In this document: one piece after another, positions 31,192 through 32,281 of the stretch | How the letters are laid out: every line of letters starts with the position of its first letter | How positions within the stretch are numbered: position 1 is the first letter of the stretch | DNA from: JABIDZ01 sp964402905 | Lineage (GTDB): Archaea; Iainarchaeota; Iainarchaeia; Iainarchaeales; JAAZKV01 | Reading direction: 5' to 3' | NCBI GenBank assembly: GCA_964402905.1 | Contig: CAYODU010000005.1 | Coordinates: 1 to 32,281, forward strand | DNA: 32,281 nt | Program-made: the position numbers and the translations under genes | The notes under the pieces: generated by a model | The model's database searches: none | What the model was told of the DNA's origin: nothing | Seen by the model: only the letters and a program-made list of their open reading frames with translations

Positions 31192-31201
31192 CTTTTTAAA
31201 A
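31192..31201 (+). promoter_or_regulatory. TATA box for dph2
   Basis: CTTTTTAAAA lies 22-31 bases before ATG 31223, supporting a leaderless transcript. Confidence 0.55.
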
Positions 31202-31222
31202 TTTCCTAGCAAAAACTATTTC

Positions 31223-32200
31223 ATGCTCTTAATAGAAATGAAGGAACCCATAAAAGAATTAAAAAAAATCGGTGCAAAAAAGATTTTTTTACAAGTACCC
31301 GAAGGACTAAAAGTTAGTTTAGAAAAAATTGTTTTGGAACTTGAAGAAAAAGGTTTTGAAGTAATTACTTCAATGGACCCTTGTTTTGGAGCATGCGACC
31401 TAAAACAATCAGAAGCAAAAAACTTTTTGTGCGATGCAGTTTTGCATCTAGGACACACAGCTTTTCTTGAAAAAACAAGTATCCCCGTTATTTATGCTCC
31501 GCTAAAATACGAATTAAAACAATTTGAATCAATAATAAAAAAAATCAGCAGTTACTTAAAAGAAAAAAATATCTCAGAAATTGGACTAGTCACAACAGCA
31601 CAATACTTACATTATATTCCAAAGATAAAAAATGCTTTGAAAGAAAAAAAAATTATTGTTTTAACTCAAAAAGGAAAGAGAGTACAAGAAGGACAGGTTC
31701 TTGGTTGCAACTATAGTGCGGTTCCAAAAAAAAATTCAATTCTTTACTTTGGCGACGGATTATTTCACCCCCTTGGAATACACTTTTCAAATCAAAAAGA
31801 AGTTATTCTGGCTGACCCCATAAATAACAAAATTTCTTTGCTTGGAAAAGAAAAAAATGATTTTTTAAGAAAAAGAATTCTTTTGATAGAAAAAGCAAAG
31901 GAAGCAAATTCTTTTGTAATAATTGTTTCAACAAAAGAAGGACAGAACCGATTAAGTTCTGCAAAACAAATAGTGAAACTATTAAAAGAAAAAAACAAAA
32001 AAGCAATTATCGTTTCAATGGATTATATTTCACAAGACAAACTACTGGGAATTGAAGTGGGCGCATACATTTCAACTGCGTGCCCACGCCTCTCAATTGA
32101 TGATTATGCTTCATTCAAAAAAACAATTATTAATGCCAGCGAAGTAAAGTATTTACTTGGAGAAAGTTATGATAATTACAAATTAGATTTAGTCTATTGA
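31223..32200 (+). CDS. dph2: diphthamide biosynthesis enzyme Dph2
   Basis: Archaeal Dph2 is a non-classical radical SAM enzyme that transfers a 3-amino-3-carboxypropyl group from SAM to a histidine of elongation factor 2, the first step of diphthamide. The 325-residue protein carries three cluster-binding cysteines in the family positions: GAC58 in PCFGACD, C162 in VLGCNYS and C287 in STACPRL. These spacings agree with the [4Fe-4S] cluster of this family. A second Cys54 precedes the first site. The TATA box supports ATG 31223, though ATG 31238 (MKEPIKEL) is an alternative. It is not near other diphthamide genes in this window. Confidence 0.95.
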   Translation: MLLIEMKEPIKELKKIGAKKIFLQVPEGLKVSLEKIVLELEEKGFEVITSMDPCFGACDLKQSEAKNFLCDAVLHLGHTAFLEKTSIPVIYAPLKYELKQFESIIKKISSYLKEKNISEIGLVTTAQYLHYIPKIKNALKEKKIIVLTQKGKRVQEGQVLGCNYSAVPKKNSILYFGDGLFHPLGIHFSNQKEVILADPINNKISLLGKEKNDFLRKRILLIEKAKEANSFVIIVSTKEGQNRLSSAKQIVKLLKEKNKKAIIVSMDYISQDKLLGIEVGAYISTACPRLSIDDYASFKKTIINASEVKYLLGESYDNYKLDLVY

Positions 32201-32201
32201 A

Positions 32202-32281
32202 TTAAAAATCAATTTCGTGTGGATCAATTTCTTTTTCTTCCTCTTCAAGAGGATTTTCATCAAGCTCTTCAGCCACTTCTC
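32202..32281 (-). CDS. C-terminal end of an unidentified acidic protein (5' end outside window)
   Basis: A minus-strand frame enters from the right edge and ends at TAA (32202-32204), one base after the dph2 stop. The 25 visible residues, ending EEEEKEIDPHEIDF, are very acidic and likely a disordered tail. The frame is open and codon use resembles neighbouring genes, but the family cannot be told from this part. It converges with dph2. Confidence 0.55.
   Translation of the reverse strand, partial: EVAEELDENPLEEEEKEIDPHEIDF

Overview
The window is chromosomal DNA from an archaeon. It encodes aIF5A, aIF2-beta, aIF1A, ribosomal protein L10e, an Sm-like protein, MCM, both subunits of topoisomerase VI, RIO1, a Dim2-type KH protein and Dph2, and tRNA-Cys has no encoded CCA. 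The DNA is very AT-rich, genes are tightly packed, and there are many small basic orphan proteins and stripped-down versions of known families. This suggests a small-genome (DPANN-like) archaeon, but the sequence here does not prove the lineage. No integrase, transposase, phage gene or CRISPR array was seen.

Layout. 1-1530: end of an unidentified gene, a small basic ORF and a TtuA/NcsA-type tRNA thiolase. 1625-5846 (minus): NYN nuclease, DUF2226 protein, roadblock-like protein, MinD-like ATPase and Sm-like protein, closed by a hairpin terminator, then a separately promoted 542-residue coiled-coil protein. 5950-9000 (plus): Nudix, aIF5A, a small basic protein, an isolated ThiI PP-loop domain, a one-repeat TBP-like protein with a small membrane protein, and a HIT protein. 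9200-12885: MCM, presenilin-like protease and an orphan; 12942-13451 (minus) is a VTT membrane protein. 13537-19794 (plus): translation initiation (aIF2-beta, DUF424, aIF1A), small-subunit maturation (RIO1, an orphan, Dim2) and Topo VI B/A, with an unusual hairpin-repeat array before aIF1A. 19791-23594 (minus): HTH-like orphan, K+ channel, Mre11-like nuclease and a ThiI N-terminal half. 23688-32281: glycosyltransferase, frameshifted HAD gene, tRNA-Cys, L10e with a repetitive tail, SPASM radical SAM protein, PEP synthase, Dph2 and the acidic end of an unknown gene.

Two expression patterns recur. First genes of transcription units usually have an A/T-rich TATA box (TTTTTAAAA type) 22-31 bases before the start codon, as expected for leaderless mRNAs. 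Internal genes, and a few with leaders, carry GGTGA/GTGAT about 4 bases before ATG, complementary to the archaeal 16S 3' end. This places several starts downstream of the longest possible ORF.

Most notable: (1) 4-thiouridine synthase ThiI appears split into an active stand-alone PP-loop protein (7223-7849) and a ferredoxin-like/THUMP protein whose own PP-loop has lost its nucleotide-binding motif (22731-23594). (2) The MinD/roadblock/DUF2226/Sm cluster may be an uncharacterised membrane-associated positioning or signalling system. (3) A hairpin-repeat array lies before aIF1A.
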